Positions 1 to 7,080 of a stretch of 22,524 nt of DNA are shown one piece after another (within the stretch, counting starts at the first letter, position 1; each line of letters starts with the position of its first letter). Source of the DNA: a virus; IMG/VR virus record IMGVR_UViG_3300004242_000018, positions 1 to 22,524 of that record. One strand, given 5' to 3'. A model generated the notes under the pieces. That model searched no databases. It was not told the origin of the DNA and was given only the letters and a program-made list of their open reading frames with translations. The translations under genes were made by a program, and so were the position numbers.

Positions 1-276
1 AACGGCGCCCCGGACGAGGCACCGACCAAAAGCGATTTGAACATAAAAGAGGATATACCCGTAGCCAAGCCACCGGTGGACCCGACGGAAACATCGATAC
101 AACCAAAAGTGGTATTGGGTACCAAAACGCCCCCGGACCTTGCCGGCATGCGTGCCGCCCTCAAACCCAAGACGATTGAGGAAATACAAAAAGCGGTCAA
201 AGATATGGGGAAAAAAGTGCCAACAATTGAAATGATACAAGAGGAAAAAGAGAAAAACACCGTTGGACCTTATTAA
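1..276 (+). CDS. C-terminal part of a hypothetical phage protein (5' truncated by window edge)
   Basis: The reading frame is open from base 1 to the TAA at 274-276, so this is most likely the end of a gene that begins upstream. The only nearby start is a TTG at 37, which has no convincing ribosome binding site. The visible product (at least 79 residues) is Pro-, Lys- and Glu-rich and hydrophilic. It reads like a disordered linker followed by a short charged helix (around IEEIQKAVKDMGKK). I do not recognise a family. A 24-bp gap containing a -10 box separates it from the next gene. Confidence 0.6.
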   Translation, partial: NGAPDEAPTKSDLNIKEDIPVAKPPVDPTETSIQPKVVLGTKTPPDLAGMRAALKPKTIEEIQKAVKDMGKKVPTIEMIQEEKEKNTVGPY

Positions 277-286
277 CAATATCATT

Positions 287-292
287 TATAAT
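287..292 (+). promoter_or_regulatory. -10 box TATAAT before the gene at 301
   Basis: A perfect TATAAT lies 8 bases before the ATG at 301, which predicts a start of transcription about 2 bases before the start codon. No Shine-Dalgarno sequence fits between them. It resembles the exact 6-base arrangement seen elsewhere in the window but is 2 bases longer. Confidence 0.6.
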
Positions 293-300
293 ACAATCAT

Positions 301-744
301 ATGGCACAAATAGACATTGAACAATTAGGCGAATTAGTCATAAAAAGCGACGAGATATTTTTGACCGCCAAGGGTGAGCAAGTATTGGTTGACCTCTTGG
401 TAATACAAGGCCAAGTTGAGGCCGCCATTGACGAGGCCAAGGCCAAATTGGAAGCCACGGCGCTAAAAGTAAACCCCAATTTTACCTCAATACAGGGCGA
501 TAAAATAAAAGTGTATTACCGGGCGTTTGGGTCCAAATACTACATTGACGAGGCCAACATAAATTTGGCACCAAAAGAGTTTTACACCGTGGAAAGCAAA
601 GTGACGTACAAAATTGACACCAAGGCGCTTGAAAAGAGCATTGACCAAACGGGCAAGGTCCCGGCCGGTATTTTGGAAGTTGACCGAAAAAAAGCAATTT
701 CAATTTCACTCAAAAAAAACAAGGGGGTAAACAATGACGCTTGA
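301..744 (+). CDS. Hypothetical phage protein, 147 aa
   Basis: The start ATG at 301 follows a TATAAT box with almost no leader. The soluble 147-residue product has a helical N-terminal part (about residues 1-60, Ala/Glu/Lys-rich, probably coiled coil: LVIQGQVEAAIDEAKAKLEA). A more beta-rich middle and a Lys-rich C-terminus follow. I do not recognise a family and see no catalytic motif. It sits two genes before a PD-(D/E)XK nuclease, so a role in early DNA metabolism is possible but only inferred from position. Its last codons contain the AAGGGGGT ribosome binding site of the next small gene, which it overlaps by 11 bases. Confidence 0.7.
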   Translation: MAQIDIEQLGELVIKSDEIFLTAKGEQVLVDLLVIQGQVEAAIDEAKAKLEATALKVNPNFTSIQGDKIKVYYRAFGSKYYIDEANINLAPKEFYTVESKVTYKIDTKALEKSIDQTGKVPAGILEVDRKKAISISLKKNKGVNNDA

Positions 745-871
745 GCGTGAATTAGCCCGAGAGTTTGTTAAGCGGTTGGTACACCGCATACGCACCAAGT
801 ATTTTATTTTTGGATTTGCGGCCGGAGTAATGATTACATGCGTAATTTTTCTACTCACAAATATTATATGA
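734..871 (+). CDS. Small single-span membrane protein, 45 aa
   Basis: This short gene starts at ATG 734 with a strong AAGGGGGT ribosome binding site at 721-728. It overlaps the preceding gene by 11 bases, and its TGA (869-871) overlaps the ATG of the nuclease gene at 868 (ATGA). Both junctions argue that it is truly translated. The N-terminal half is basic (RELAREFVKRLVHRIRTKY) and would face the cytoplasm. Residues about 24-45 form one hydrophobic segment (FIFGFAAGVMITCVIFLLTNII). No family is recognised. A holin-like or membrane-anchor role is possible, but the position beside a nuclease does not support lysis in particular. Confidence 0.65.
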   Translation: MTLERELAREFVKRLVHRIRTKYFIFGFAAGVMITCVIFLLTNII

Positions 872-1449
872 ACAACCCAAAATTTAGGGCGTCATATTCA
901 GTATTGGACCAATGGAATAACGGCAATTGGGAAATGGCCGTAAAAATGTATTTTAAACTTGAAAAGTTTGTGACACCACAAATGCAAGACGGCCGGGATT
1001 GGCACCAAAAGTGGGCCGAGCATATCACCAAGACCAAGACCATGCCGATTGAGTTTGGCGGCGCAAAACTGATTAACCCATTTGCCGAGCAAAAAACGGT
1101 GGTGCCGATTTACGATTGGTTGGACCTTGTGGGTGTTATTGACTGTTACGATAGCCCGGTGATTTACGAGTGGAAAACCGGCAAACAATCAAGTGAGGTT
1201 TACGCCGGGTCACAACAGGGCGGCATATATGCCGTGTTGGGTACCTATTCCAAAAAATACGTTGAAAAAGTGGAAATACACCATTTTGACCAATACAGTA
1301 AAAAAGCGGATATGAGCATTGTTTGGGTTACCGACCAATTACTAAAAGATACATACAATTGGATTATTACAACCGCCGGCGAAATGCACGATTACTTTTT
1401 GAAAAACGATTTGTATAACCGATTTGTTAGGAATTTACCGACACAATAA
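868..1449 (+). CDS. PD-(D/E)XK family nuclease (RecB/Cas4-like exonuclease)
   Basis: The 193-residue product shows the core of the PD-(D/E)XK nuclease fold. Asp92 lies in VGVID, Glu101 and Lys103 in IYEWKTGK (the D...ExK metal and catalytic residues), and Gln117/Tyr121 form the QxxxY motif typical of the RecB/Cas4-like branch. No Cas4 iron-sulphur cysteine cluster is present, so this is better viewed as a phage recombination or end-resection nuclease. I chose ATG 868 because it overlaps the upstream stop as ATGA, giving translational coupling; an in-frame ATG at 838 would add ten residues. The likely substrate is DNA ends in phage recombination or replication, inferred from the family. Confidence 0.8.
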   Translation: MNNPKFRASYSVLDQWNNGNWEMAVKMYFKLEKFVTPQMQDGRDWHQKWAEHITKTKTMPIEFGGAKLINPFAEQKTVVPIYDWLDLVGVIDCYDSPVIYEWKTGKQSSEVYAGSQQGGIYAVLGTYSKKYVEKVEIHHFDQYSKKADMSIVWVTDQLLKDTYNWIITTAGEMHDYFLKNDLYNRFVRNLPTQ

Positions 1450-1450
1450 T

Positions 1451-1858
1451 ATGCAATCACTGATGATAAAAGGCATTAAAGTATACTGTTTCGACCCATT
1501 TAAGAAAAAACTCATGCTCATGGGCAATAAGATTGGCAACTTTTTTTTCAAAACGGTTGAGGCCAATCACTTTATGCGTGTTGTTGGCGGCTACGGATTG
1601 CAGTACGACGCATTTGCCTGTTTCGAACAACAGGGGATAAAAGACATTGAGATACTGGAACGACATACCGGCGAAACGTGGCAGTCAAAACCGAACGATT
1701 GGTTTACACACGGAAAAATTGCGGATTACGGCCGGGGAAAACAGATATTTTTGAGCCTCAAATACATGGTGCGTAAAAATAAAGAGAAAATAAAACAAGA
1801 ACAAGCCCGGACCGAACAGGTGCGAGCAGAAACATTTGTGCAAAGGGGGTTGGTATAA
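1451..1858 (+). CDS. Hypothetical phage protein, 135 aa
   Basis: The start ATG at 1451 is 1 base after the TAA of the nuclease gene; ATG 1463 in the same frame is an alternative. No clear Shine-Dalgarno site precedes either, so expression probably depends on coupling. The product begins with a beta-rich segment (IKGIKVYCFDPFKKKLMLMG), has an aromatic-rich middle, and ends in a long Lys/Glu/Gln helix (about residues 100-130). No family is recognised. The 3' end holds an AAAGGGGG motif at 1842-1849 that fits as the ribosome binding site of the aminopeptidase gene. It also contains TGGTATAAA at 1851-1859, which resembles an extended -10 box. Confidence 0.7.
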   Translation: MQSLMIKGIKVYCFDPFKKKLMLMGNKIGNFFFKTVEANHFMRVVGGYGLQYDAFACFEQQGIKDIEILERHTGETWQSKPNDWFTHGKIADYGRGKQIFLSLKYMVRKNKEKIKQEQARTEQVRAETFVQRGLV

Positions 1859-2616
1859 AACCATACGAGGTAATCAGCATCATACTCAAGGATATGGCGG
1901 CGATGGCCAAGCCCGGCGTCACCACGATGGCGATAAACGACATGGCAGAGAAGCGCATCAAGGAATTGGGCGCAACAAGCATCAACAAAGGATACAAGCA
2001 CGAAACCGCCAAAGCCCCATGGCCATATGCAACATGTATAAACGTCAATAACTGTATTGCCCATGGGTACCCCAACGATTACCAATTAACCGAGGGCGAT
2101 ATTGTGAGTTTTGATTTGGGCATACGCATGGACGGCCAATGTGCCGATGCCGCATTGACCGTTGGTGTGGGCGAGATTAGCAATCAACGTCAACGACTGC
2201 TATATTACGCCAAGCAAACGGTTTACGAGGCAATCCGGTATATGCGGTCGGGAGCAAAAACACAGGACATTGCCAAAGTTATTGAAACGCACGCATTAGC
2301 CCGGGGGTATTTGGTCAACCAGCGGTTTGCCGGTCACCGGATTGGCAAACAAATGCACATGAAACCGAACATATACAACACATTGGACGACCAACAGCCA
2401 TACCACGGCGTACTCAAAGCCGGTGAGGTATATTGTGTTGAGCCTATGTTGACCGTGGGCAATGACAATTTGGGCCTATTTATAGACCCGGCCGGGTGGT
2501 GTTGTGTTACGGCAGACGGTAAGGATAGCGCATTTTTTGAGCATATGGTTGAAATAACCGACGGCGACCCAAAAATATTGACGACACATTTTACATACAC
2601 AAAAGGGGGTGAGTAA
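1855..2616 (+). CDS. map: Type I methionine aminopeptidase
   Basis: The protein belongs to the M24 methionine aminopeptidases, which remove the initiator Met in the cytoplasm. Counting from the internal ATG at 1894, the metal ligands are all present: Asp74 (SFDLG), Asp85 (CADAA), His148 (AGHRIG), Glu183 (CVEPM) and Glu216 (FFEHM). His57 in AHGYP is the substrate-side histidine. Homology appears to extend upstream of 1894: the in-frame residues KPYEVISIILKD look like the N-terminal helix that precedes KPGVTT in the family. The best upstream start is ATA 1855, which overlaps the previous stop (ATAA) and has AAAGGGGG five bases before it. ATG 1894 and ATG 1903 (AAGGA at 1888-1892) remain alternatives. 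Function is near certain; the start is not. Confidence 0.9.
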   Translation: MKPYEVISIILKDMAAMAKPGVTTMAINDMAEKRIKELGATSINKGYKHETAKAPWPYATCINVNNCIAHGYPNDYQLTEGDIVSFDLGIRMDGQCADAALTVGVGEISNQRQRLLYYAKQTVYEAIRYMRSGAKTQDIAKVIETHALARGYLVNQRFAGHRIGKQMHMKPNIYNTLDDQQPYHGVLKAGEVYCVEPMLTVGNDNLGLFIDPAGWCCVTADGKDSAFFEHMVEITDGDPKILTTHFTYTKGGE

Positions 2617-2618
2617 TT

Positions 2619-2789
2619 ATGGCAGTCAATCTAAACAAAATGGCCCGTGAAATTACGCTTGCAGAGGGTTTGAAAAAAAGCGTATCAATCGCACAGGTTA
2701 AAGAAGTAATGAAATTAGTATTTACGGAAGTTGGAAAAATGACCACACTTGAAATTGCTGGAATAGTAAAAAAATATAAAACGGGGTAA
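2619..2789 (+). CDS. Small conserved-looking phage protein, 56 aa
   Basis: The gene starts at ATG 2619 behind AAAAGGGGGTG (2601-2611), directly after the aminopeptidase stop. The 56-residue product begins MAVNLNKMAREITLAEGLKK and continues SVSIAQVKEVMKLVFTEVGK. It is almost entirely helical and amphipathic, with a conserved-looking SIAQVKEV core. I recall similar short proteins in other phages but cannot name a function. The size and helix content would suit a DNA-binding or scaffolding accessory protein. It runs straight into the next gene, whose ATG is 2 bases after its TAA. Confidence 0.7.
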   Translation: MAVNLNKMAREITLAEGLKKSVSIAQVKEVMKLVFTEVGKMTTLEIAGIVKKYKTG

Positions 2790-2791
2790 GT

Positions 2792-2974
2792 ATGAAACAA
2801 GCACCAACAAACGGACAAATTGCATATATATTTTTTATGGGACTTGGTTTATTAAGTATAGGTGTATTGTTGTTTTGGGTCCCTTATATCGGGCCGGTAA
2901 TTGGTATCACCGGCGCCATTTTTATGGTATTGGCAGTAACGACAATTATTGTGAAAATTACTACCAAACAATAG
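2792..2974 (+). CDS. Small two-span membrane protein, 60 aa
   Basis: ATG 2792 follows ACGGGGTAAGT, so a GGGG ribosome binding site sits 5 bases upstream and overlaps the end of the previous gene. Residues about 9-28 (QIAYIFFMGLGLLSIGVLLF) and about 31-55 (PYIGPVIGITGAIFMVLAVT onward) form two hydrophobic segments joined by a short Pro/Gly turn. The charged tail KITTKQ ends the protein. The two-helix hairpin topology and size match some phage holins. However, no endolysin is seen nearby, so this is a membrane protein of unknown function. It ends with TAG, 1 base before the next ATG. Confidence 0.7.
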   Translation: MKQAPTNGQIAYIFFMGLGLLSIGVLLFWVPYIGPVIGITGAIFMVLAVTTIIVKITTKQ

Positions 2975-2975
2975 C

Positions 2976-3188
2976 ATGATAACAAGAACATTGGTCAAGG
3001 CCATATACAAGGTCAATGACAGTAAAACAAAAAATGAAATACGGATTGAGTACACCGACGAGCATTTACACATATTACCGAAAAACGGACGGCGTGAGTT
3101 TGTGTTTATGAGCGTAAACACACCAAAAACAAAAGAGCGCTGGCGAAATATAGCCAAACTGATAATCAAAGCTGTTGAAATGGTATAA
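2976..3188 (+). CDS. Hypothetical basic phage protein, 70 aa
   Basis: ATG 2976 lies 1 base after the preceding stop, with no evident Shine-Dalgarno sequence. The 70-residue product is basic and looks like a small beta-strand domain (about residues 1-48, including EIRIEYTDEHLHILP and REFVFMSVN) followed by a basic helix (KERWRNIAKLIIKAVEMV). No family is recognised. The last codons, ATG GTA TAA T, form part of the TGGTATAAT promoter for the next gene, so the stop codon and the -10 box share bases. Confidence 0.65.
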   Translation: MITRTLVKAIYKVNDSKTKNEIRIEYTDEHLHILPKNGRREFVFMSVNTPKTKERWRNIAKLIIKAVEMV

Positions 3189-3189
3189 T
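3181..3189 (+). promoter_or_regulatory. Extended -10 promoter TGGTATAAT for leaderless gene at 3196
   Basis: A perfect extended -10 element (TGG plus TATAAT 3184-3189) lies exactly 6 bases before ATG 3196, so the predicted first base of the transcript is the A of the start codon. The hexamer contains the stop codon (TAA 3186-3188) of the preceding gene. There is no convincing -35 box. Confidence 0.75.
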
Positions 3190-3195
3190 ATTATT

Positions 3196-3417
3196 ATGGC
3201 CGACACTCAAGCACATACAGAGGTGACCACATACACCATTGAGGGACAGACCGGGAAAAATTCCGGGGTATTTGTTAAAATACCAATTGATGTGTCACCC
3301 AAGGGATTACAAACATTTACCATTGACCTTGATGAGTTTTCAATAAACGAAACCGGCACCAAAATGAAACATAATAAGCCGGTGCAGTACATGACATTTA
3401 AGATTTCAAAAAAATAA
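3196..3417 (+). CDS. Hypothetical phage protein, 73 aa
   Basis: I place the start at ATG 3196, where the TATAAT-N6-ATG arrangement predicts a leaderless mRNA; an in-frame TTG at 3175 lies upstream of that promoter. The product is Thr- and Lys-rich and seems mostly beta-strand (TYTIEGQTGKNSGVFVKIPI, then LQTFTIDLDEF, then VQYMTFKISKK). It ends 1 base before the small terminase gene, so it heads the packaging operon. No family is recognised. It could be a small single-domain DNA-binding or regulatory protein, but nothing seen proves this. Confidence 0.7.
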   Translation: MADTQAHTEVTTYTIEGQTGKNSGVFVKIPIDVSPKGLQTFTIDLDEFSINETGTKMKHNKPVQYMTFKISKK

Positions 3418-3418
3418 T

Positions 3419-3907
3419 ATGGCAGAAACCGGACGACCCGCATACACAGACGACCAATACAAAGCATGGTTGCAAGACCTTGAGCCGTTTTTGAAAAAAG
3501 GCAACAGTATTTATTACGCATGCAACCGAGCCGGGTTGGGGTCACAGTATTGGACCGTTTTGGAAAAGTACAAATTGGGCGATTGGTTTTCCAAAAAAAT
3601 AGACGCATATAGGGCATACCCCGGAGAACTTATAAACGATACGTTGGCAACGTTATGTATGACTATTGCCGAAAAGGTAAAAAGCGGCGTCCCATGCACA
3701 AAGGACGAATTGGATACGCTCAAGTTTATGGCCGAAAAGCACCGGACGGCACAACCGTTTTTTGTGACACGTCAGGAAACGGCCGTTGCAGACGAAACCA
3801 AGGTGGGAAAAATACTTGATACAATAGAAACAGATTATGACGACGTTAGACAACAGGCTCAAAAACAAATGGTGGCGGTTGACCCACTTATACAAGATAA
3901 AGGATAA
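3419..3907 (+). CDS. terS: Putative terminase small subunit, 162 aa
   Basis: The gene lies directly before, and overlaps, the large terminase gene, which is the usual place for the small subunit. Residues about 8-70 fit the helical DNA-binding N-terminal domain of such proteins (AWLQDLEPFLKKGNSIYYAC, then a helix-turn-helix-like stretch ending in WFSKKIDAYRA). A further helical, Lys/Glu-rich region follows and the tail is acidic. In known systems the small subunit recognises the packaging site and regulates the large subunit. The call rests on position and fold pattern rather than a signature motif. ATG 3419 is 1 base after the previous TAA. The last 71 bases overlap the large subunit gene in another frame. 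Confidence 0.7.
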   Translation: MAETGRPAYTDDQYKAWLQDLEPFLKKGNSIYYACNRAGLGSQYWTVLEKYKLGDWFSKKIDAYRAYPGELINDTLATLCMTIAEKVKSGVPCTKDELDTLKFMAEKHRTAQPFFVTRQETAVADETKVGKILDTIETDYDDVRQQAQKQMVAVDPLIQDKG

Positions 3908-5441
3908 ACAGGGCCGCTTAGTCACATTTACCCCAAATTACCCACAGTTAAAACACCTTGCAGAGCGAGGTACCCATAGATATAACCTCACACTCAAAGC
4001 CCGGCAATTTGGATTTACCACGTTATATTGTATTGATTTACTTGATGAGGCGCTATGGGTCCCGGGCATGAGTTGTGCTATATTGGGCCATGAGCGCGAA
4101 GCGGTTGATATGATTTTTGAAATAGTAAAACGAGCATATATAAATTTGCCGGACGCAATCAAACCTGTTACCAAAACCGATACGGCCCGCATGTTACGTT
4201 TTGTTGCTATGTATACCGGTGACCTATTGGACAACATGATATATGTTGCACTCAAATTGCGGTCCGGTACAGTACAACGTTTGCATGTTACAGAGAGCGC
4301 GTACATAAAAGACCGGCAAGAGTTAGTAGCAGGGAGTAAACAGGCGGTACCAATGACAGGTTCAATATCAGAAGAAACAACAGGCAACGGATTTAACGAT
4401 TTTTACGATTTTTTTACGGAAGCGCAAAACCGAACTAACCCGGGACCACTAGAATACAAAGCATATTTTTATCCGTGGCATGACAACCCGGAGTATACAT
4501 TGCCCGGAGCCTTGGACCGAGAGGATAAGACAACCAAGGAGGTTGAATTGCAGACGTCCTACGGCATTACAGACGGTCAATTATTGTGGCGCCGGTGGAA
4601 AATGGACGACCTCAAGCGTAACCAAACAGGTTTAGGACTTACAGGCGACCAATTATTTAAACAAGAATACCCCATTACGGCCCTTGAGGCGTTTCAGAGT
4701 GGTGCCGGACATGTATTTGACCCGGAAAGGTTGAATAGTACACAGCCGGATGACCCATTGACCGAGCAAGAGTTGACCGAGCAAATATACAACAGTTGGT
4801 CTGGGTCACTTGCCGATAAGCAAATAACCGGTATGCACAAGTTATCCACATTGGGTGTGGATATGTGGAAAATACCGGTGCCGGGTCATAAGTACGTTAT
4901 TGGTGTTGACCCGTCCGACGGAGAGGGGGCAGATTACGCCGATATTGACGTATGGGATGATGATAAATTAGAGCAAGTTGCGCAATATTACGGGAAATTA
5001 CGCCCGGACGAATTGGCAGAATTAACAGCCGAGATTGGTAATTATTATAAGGACGACCGGGGCGACGGTGCATTTGCCGGTGTTGAAAATAACATGCTTA
5101 CTACCATATTATTTTTGTCCAAAATATACCCTCGGTACTATTACGACACAAAAATTGACGAGCGCACACAGAAAAAAACCAAAAAAATAGGGTGGAATAC
5201 CAACACCAAGACCCGGGACGTGATGATTGACGATTTCAATATACTTTTCGATGATGGCAATTTAATAATACACAGCCGGCGCACTCTTGGTGAAATGAAA
5301 ACTTTTGTTAAAAAGGATAATGGAAAACGGGAGCATGCCGACGGAAAGCACGACGACGCATTATTTGGTGGCTTCATTGCCATACAAATGCGCAAGTTTA
5401 ACCGGCCCGCCGCCCGGGTGTTTACAACCAAGCCATTTTAA
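3837..5441 (+). CDS. terL: Terminase large subunit (ATPase and nuclease), 534 aa
   Basis: This is the DNA-packaging motor, which cuts concatemers and pumps DNA through the portal. The ATPase domain begins with LKARQFGFTT (residues 53-62), the degenerate Walker A seen in many phage terminases. A Walker B-like VTESAYI follows near residues 151-157. The RNase H-like nuclease domain has Asp358 (GVDPSDG), Glu417 (GVENN) and Asp506/Asp507 (KHDDALF) as metal ligands. The start at ATG 3837 overlaps the small subunit by 71 bases. It is supported by family-like N-terminal sequence (WWRLTHLYKIKDKQGRLVTF) encoded partly inside the overlap, so the overlap seems real. No frameshift or missing catalytic residue is seen. 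Confidence 0.95.
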   Translation: MTTLDNRLKNKWWRLTHLYKIKDKQGRLVTFTPNYPQLKHLAERGTHRYNLTLKARQFGFTTLYCIDLLDEALWVPGMSCAILGHEREAVDMIFEIVKRAYINLPDAIKPVTKTDTARMLRFVAMYTGDLLDNMIYVALKLRSGTVQRLHVTESAYIKDRQELVAGSKQAVPMTGSISEETTGNGFNDFYDFFTEAQNRTNPGPLEYKAYFYPWHDNPEYTLPGALDREDKTTKEVELQTSYGITDGQLLWRRWKMDDLKRNQTGLGLTGDQLFKQEYPITALEAFQSGAGHVFDPERLNSTQPDDPLTEQELTEQIYNSWSGSLADKQITGMHKLSTLGVDMWKIPVPGHKYVIGVDPSDGEGADYADIDVWDDDKLEQVAQYYGKLRPDELAELTAEIGNYYKDDRGDGAFAGVENNMLTTILFLSKIYPRYYYDTKIDERTQKKTKKIGWNTNTKTRDVMIDDFNILFDDGNLIIHSRRTLGEMKTFVKKDNGKREHADGKHDDALFGGFIAIQMRKFNRPAARVFTTKPF

Positions 5442-5464
5442 TATTTGTACCGTATGGGGTAAAA

Positions 5465-5502
5465 TATAATCAAGGTACACAAACCGGCATATGGTATATA
5501 AT
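5465..5502 (+). promoter_or_regulatory. Tandem -10 boxes before the portal gene
   Basis: The 67-bp gap after the terminase gene holds two perfect TATAAT hexamers, at 5465-5470 and 5497-5502. The second is exactly 6 bases before ATG 5509 and predicts a leaderless portal mRNA. The first would start near 5477 and give a leader of about 32 bases without a good Shine-Dalgarno site. No strong -35 box is visible for either. Confidence 0.7.
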
Positions 5503-5508
5503 TGATAT

Positions 5509-7068
5509 ATGGCAAAAGATAATTACCCGCAGTCACCCACCGTTGGTATTGGCGTTGCGTCAATAATGACACAAAACCAGACGACCGAGCATGTGGACGC
5601 CACCCCGGCGCCGACGGCCATTGGAATATTTCCGAACGATAAAGAAAAACAGCGCCTTGACGATTACGAGTATTACCGGCGGTTATTTTTGGGTAAACAT
5701 TTTGAGGCATTTAGAATTAAGATTGACGACCAACGATACAACCGGGCATATGCGCAATTACGGTATGTGGTGGTCAATTTTGCCGGCTTACTATCAAAAA
5801 TCATGGCCGACATGCTATTTTCAGAGCCGCCGACAATTAAGGTGCCGGATGGTGACCAAGATTGGGTTGACGCATTTGTACGGGAAAACAAACTTGACGT
5901 GCAGTTTTACGAAAGCGCATTGGGTAACAGTTACGCCGGTGACGCCGTGTTTAAGCTACGGGCCGGACCCCGACACAAAGCAGACACGCAAAGCACCGTT
6001 ATTGCCGAGGATATAACCCCACGTATTTATTTTCCGAAAATTAACGGGTTTAACGTCCGGGCAGAACCGGAGCAAATTGACCTCAAGTGGACGTTTAGGG
6101 TGGGCGACAAAATGTATTTGCGTGTTGAAACGCACGAACCGGGCAAAATAACCAATAGGGTATACGAAATGCAGGGTGACAAAATAATCCAAGAGGTTGG
6201 CCCGGCAATTGCCGGATTGGACGACCTACAATCAGAGGTGGCCACAAACGTTGATTTTCTCTTGATTACCCACGTTGCCAATTGGAAAACCGGCGACCGG
6301 CATTTTGGATTATCTGATTATCACGACCTTGATTACCTATTTTATGCGCTCAACAACCGCATGAGCAAAATTGACAACATTTTGGATAAACACGGTGACC
6401 CAATACTTATGGTCCCAAGCGGTATTTTGGACGAAAAGGGACAGGTCAAAAAGGGGTCATTGGGTGTTATTGAAGTTGAAAATGGCGAGGATGGCAAACC
6501 CGAGTATATTGTGTGGGACGCCTCGTTAGACAGCGCATTTAAGGAAGTTGAAAAATTGGTTGATTTCCTATACTTGACCGCCGAGATTTCCCCGGACCTA
6601 TTGGGATTGGGTGAGGGTGTAACCGAAAGCGGCCGGGCGCTCAAATTCAAACTTATGCGTACTTTAGCCAAAACACAGCGCAAACGCCTATATTACGACC
6701 AAGCAATCAAGGAATTGATTTATAATGCACAAGTATTTGCCAAGGCAAATAACCTTATGGTTGATGGTAAACCGTTAAAAGGTGAGCCGGTAAAGCCAGA
6801 AATTGAGTGGCAAGACGGATTACCGATTGACGATACCGAACTACAAGCCGATTTGATAGCGGCCATTGATGCCGGTATCAAGAGCAAAAAAGACGCAATC
6901 ATGGAATTGGACGCCGTTGATGAGCAAACGGCAGAGGATAAAATAAAGGAAATTGAGGAAGAAAAGCCAAAAATTGAAATACCACCCATGAAAATAAAAG
7001 ACGGCGAAAGCATAGTTGACCCAAAAACCGGAAAACCGCCGTTTTCACCAAAAGACCCCGTAAAATGA
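5509..7068 (+). CDS. Portal protein (SPP1 gp6-like family), 519 aa
   Basis: The 519-residue length, the position between the terminase and the MuF-type protein, and the sequence style fit the SPP1-type portal family. Such portals form a dodecameric channel at one head vertex for DNA entry and exit. Family-like stretches include the N-terminal wing region (RYNRAYAQLRYVVVNFAGLL) and a central region around LNNRMSKIDNILDKHGDPIL. The segment EISPDLLGLGEGVTESGRAL (near residues 361-380) is typical, as is the C-terminal crown region ending in a Glu/Lys/Pro-rich tail. It starts at ATG 5509 with no Shine-Dalgarno site and exactly 6 bases after TATAAT. Confidence 0.9.
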   Translation: MAKDNYPQSPTVGIGVASIMTQNQTTEHVDATPAPTAIGIFPNDKEKQRLDDYEYYRRLFLGKHFEAFRIKIDDQRYNRAYAQLRYVVVNFAGLLSKIMADMLFSEPPTIKVPDGDQDWVDAFVRENKLDVQFYESALGNSYAGDAVFKLRAGPRHKADTQSTVIAEDITPRIYFPKINGFNVRAEPEQIDLKWTFRVGDKMYLRVETHEPGKITNRVYEMQGDKIIQEVGPAIAGLDDLQSEVATNVDFLLITHVANWKTGDRHFGLSDYHDLDYLFYALNNRMSKIDNILDKHGDPILMVPSGILDEKGQVKKGSLGVIEVENGEDGKPEYIVWDASLDSAFKEVEKLVDFLYLTAEISPDLLGLGEGVTESGRALKFKLMRTLAKTQRKRLYYDQAIKELIYNAQVFAKANNLMVDGKPLKGEPVKPEIEWQDGLPIDDTELQADLIAAIDAGIKSKKDAIMELDAVDEQTAEDKIKEIEEEKPKIEIPPMKIKDGESIVDPKTGKPPFSPKDPVK

Positions 7069-7074
7069 TAAAAT
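7066..7074 (+). promoter_or_regulatory. Extended -10 promoter TGATAAAAT for leaderless gene at 7081
   Basis: TGA followed by TAAAAT (7069-7074) lies exactly 6 bases before ATG 7081. The TGA at 7066-7068 is the stop codon of the portal gene, so the stop doubles as the TGN part of an extended -10 element. No Shine-Dalgarno sequence is present. Confidence 0.65.
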
Positions 7075-7080
7075 GGGTAT

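Noticed and set aside
838-867. ATG 838 as start of the nuclease
   Set aside because: ATG 868 forms an ATGA overlap with the stop of the small membrane gene, and the ten extra residues show no family similarity.
868-1449. Cas4 of a CRISPR adaptation module
   Set aside because: Only the nuclease core is present. The Cys cluster of Cas4 is absent, and no repeats or cas1/cas2 genes are visible, so a general RecB-like phage nuclease is preferred.
1726-2085. Open - strand frames opposite the aminopeptidase gene
   Set aside because: They are shadows of a clear enzyme gene on the + strand, without ribosome binding sites or recognisable domains.
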